Source: Clostridiales bacterium
Lineage (GTDB): Bacteria; Bacillota; Clostridia; Christensenellales; Aristaeellaceae
Assembly (NCBI GenBank): GCA_012517815.1
Contig: JAAYUF010000059.1
Coordinates: 34,260-98,259, forward strand
Reading direction: 5' to 3'
DNA length: 64,000 bases
The notes under the pieces are model-generated. The model saw only the letters and a list, made by a program, of their open reading frames with translations, had not been told where the DNA came from and made no database searches. This document shows positions 62,364 to 64,000 of this stretch, piece by piece. The translations under genes and the position numbers were made by a program. The stretch's first letter is position 1. Every line of letters starts with the position of its first letter.

Positions 62364-62408
62364 CTGTTTTTTTCTCGCGCGGAAAGGAAATTCTCGCAGT
62401 CCGCCGCG

Positions 62409-63356
62409 TCAGGTTTCCGGCCTGTATTTCGCGTCCTCGGGGATGGAGACATCCAGCACGCCGGAGGTCTTTCCCAGTTGCTGCAGGTATGCGATATCGG
62501 TGCGCAGCGCGCCGATTTTCGCGCGCATGTGCTCGTGCGTCCCCAGTCGCACGGAAATGCCTGTTGCCGTGAGCAGGTAGAGGTTCTCCGGATCGCTGAG
62601 GTTCATTTCCCTTATCTGGTCGCTGTAGTATTGCAGGGCCAGCTCGCTCATGATATCGTAATACGCCTGCATCTGCACCTGATTGCGGACGTTCAGCTTC
62701 TGCCCCACGTGCACGTTGGTCACCTGCAGGCCGGTTACGCAGGGAAGATCGGTGGGCAGCACCATGGAGTTGTTTTCAGACATCACGATCCCTTCGGCGT
62801 CCAGCGTGTACTGCATGCCCAGCCATTGGGTGATGGCCACGGCCTGGCGCTCGGAAATGTACAGGTAGATGGTGCTGGGGTAGTCCTTTTGCAGGCCCAG
62901 AAAGATGATCGTATGATCGCTGCTCAGGTTCCGGCGTACTTCCTCCTCCGATATGGAGAAGATGTTGAGCCCCTTGACCAGTCCGGACGCCGCCGCCACC
63001 TGCTGCGCGGTTTTTTGAACGTTGCCGATCACATACACGGTGCGCAGCCTGAAAACGGTCCCCTGCAGCAGGATGATGCCCGCCACCGCGACCGCCAGAA
63101 CGAAGATCAGGCGGCTTGTGATTGCGCGCGACCGCCTGCGGGCACGCTCCTCCGGGGGCAGCGTAAGCTCAGGGTCGGGCTTTGGGGCCGGTTCGCCGCC
63201 CTCGCGTATGTCGTCCGGATCCGGCGGTTCGTTTTCGTCAACCGGTTTGCGGCGGCGGCGTCGCTGTTCCGCCGCGTGCCGGTAAGCGTAGGAGTATTCT
63301 CCGTACGCCTCAAACTGGTCCAGCTCGTTTTCCGGCCGGTCTTTCGGTTTTCTCAT
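62409..63356 (-). CDS. ftsQ: Cell division protein FtsQ/DivIB (POTRA domain)
   Basis: Cytoplasmic charged N-terminus, single TM, FRLRTVYVIGNVQKTAQQVAAASGLVKGLNIFSISEEEVRRNL...YPSTIYLYISERQAVAI; adjacent to murD. Confidence 0.85.
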   Translation of the reverse strand: MRKPKDRPENELDQFEAYGEYSYAYRHAAEQRRRRRKPVDENEPPDPDDIREGGEPAPKPDPELTLPPEERARRRSRAITSRLIFVLAVAVAGIILLQGTVFRLRTVYVIGNVQKTAQQVAAASGLVKGLNIFSISEEEVRRNLSSDHTIIFLGLQKDYPSTIYLYISERQAVAITQWLGMQYTLDAEGIVMSENNSMVLPTDLPCVTGLQVTNVHVGQKLNVRNQVQMQAYYDIMSELALQYYSDQIREMNLSDPENLYLLTATGISVRLGTHEHMRAKIGALRTDIAYLQQLGKTSGVLDVSIPEDAKYRPET

Positions 63357-63467
63357 GGCTTTTGCCCCCTTGCGGATCAAAAGGGTTTGCGGTCGATGCA
63401 AGAAAAGCCGGCGTCGCCGGCCAAAAGGCCGTCCCGTACAGGGTGCACGATGACAGCCGACGGACCT

Positions 63468-64000
63468 TTACGCCAGATGGTTGACCAGCTCTTTGAAAAC
63501 CTCACCGCGCTGCTCGTAATCGCGAAACATGTCAAAGCTGGCGCAGGCGGGCGACAGCAGCACGTTACCGCCCGACACGGCCAGCCCTCGTGCTTTTTGA
63601 ACGGCGTCCTCCAGGCTGTAGGCCGGCGTTACCGCGTAATAACCGACCTGCTTGAGCGTGCGTGCGATTTGATCGGCGGTTTCCCCCATGACCACAATCT
63701 GCCGGATCGCCGGCGACGCGGCGATTTCCCGGCACAGGGGCATGAAGTCGGCATGCTTGTCGTATCCGCCCAGGATAAGCACCGTTGGCGCGTTCATGCT
63801 CTGCACCGCCTTGACGGTGCTGTCCACATTGGTGCCCTTGCTGTCGTTGATGTAGGTAACGCCCTCAAACACGCGCACCTTCTCGATGCGGTGCTCCACT
63901 CCCGTAAAGGACTGGAGCGTGTGGCGGATCACCGCCGCCGGCACGCCCCTGGCGGAAGCCATGGCGGTCGCGGCCAGCGCGTTTTCCAGATTGTGCGGGC
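63468..64000 (-). CDS. murD: UDP-N-acetylmuramoylalanine--D-glutamate ligase, truncated by the window edge
   Basis: FTGVEHRIEKVRVFEGVTYINDSKGTNVDSTVKAVQSM...VLILGGYDKHADF...VLLSPACASFDMFRDYEQRGEVFKELV. Confidence 0.93.
   Translation of the reverse strand, partial: PHNLENALAATAMASARGVPAAVIRHTLQSFTGVEHRIEKVRVFEGVTYINDSKGTNVDSTVKAVQSMNAPTVLILGGYDKHADFMPLCREIAASPAIRQIVVMGETADQIARTLKQVGYYAVTPAYSLEDAVQKARGLAVSGGNVLLSPACASFDMFRDYEQRGEVFKELVNHLA

Overview
64 kb of high-GC chromosome that looks like a Clostridia-type Firmicute (inference from gene content; not verified). It is mostly core housekeeping DNA: TRAP transporter with two tandem MmgE/PrpD genes; smpB-ssrA; proA; ybaK; rsuA; icd; a response regulator/histidine kinase pair; miaA-mutL-mutS; ylbF-miaB-rng-DUF2344-radical SAM; obgE-yhbY-nuclease-SNF2 helicase; nth; pgi; malic enzyme; mutY; CIRCE-groES-groEL; and a dcw-like block murD-ftsQ-tRNA-fMet-tRNA-Met-cotH-yaiI-ftsA-ftsZ. 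No prophage, IS element, CRISPR array or rRNA was recognised. Most notable: (1) smpB and ftsZ each carry one in-frame TAG exactly where a conserved Glu codon is expected, with intact homologous sequence downstream; TAG is also the apparent terminal stop of many other genes here, so simple global amber reassignment does not fit. (2) A two-gene operon encodes a divergent Hsp70-type ATPase whose substrate-binding domain is replaced by helices and a Gly/Ala-rich membrane segment, preceded by a membrane protein with a GrpE-like C-terminus. (3) A PD-(D/E)XK-like nuclease is translationally coupled to a SNF2 helicase. (4) Divergent smpB and proA promoters share a single palindromic TTGCAA -35 box. 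All calls come from reading the sequence; no database search was run.
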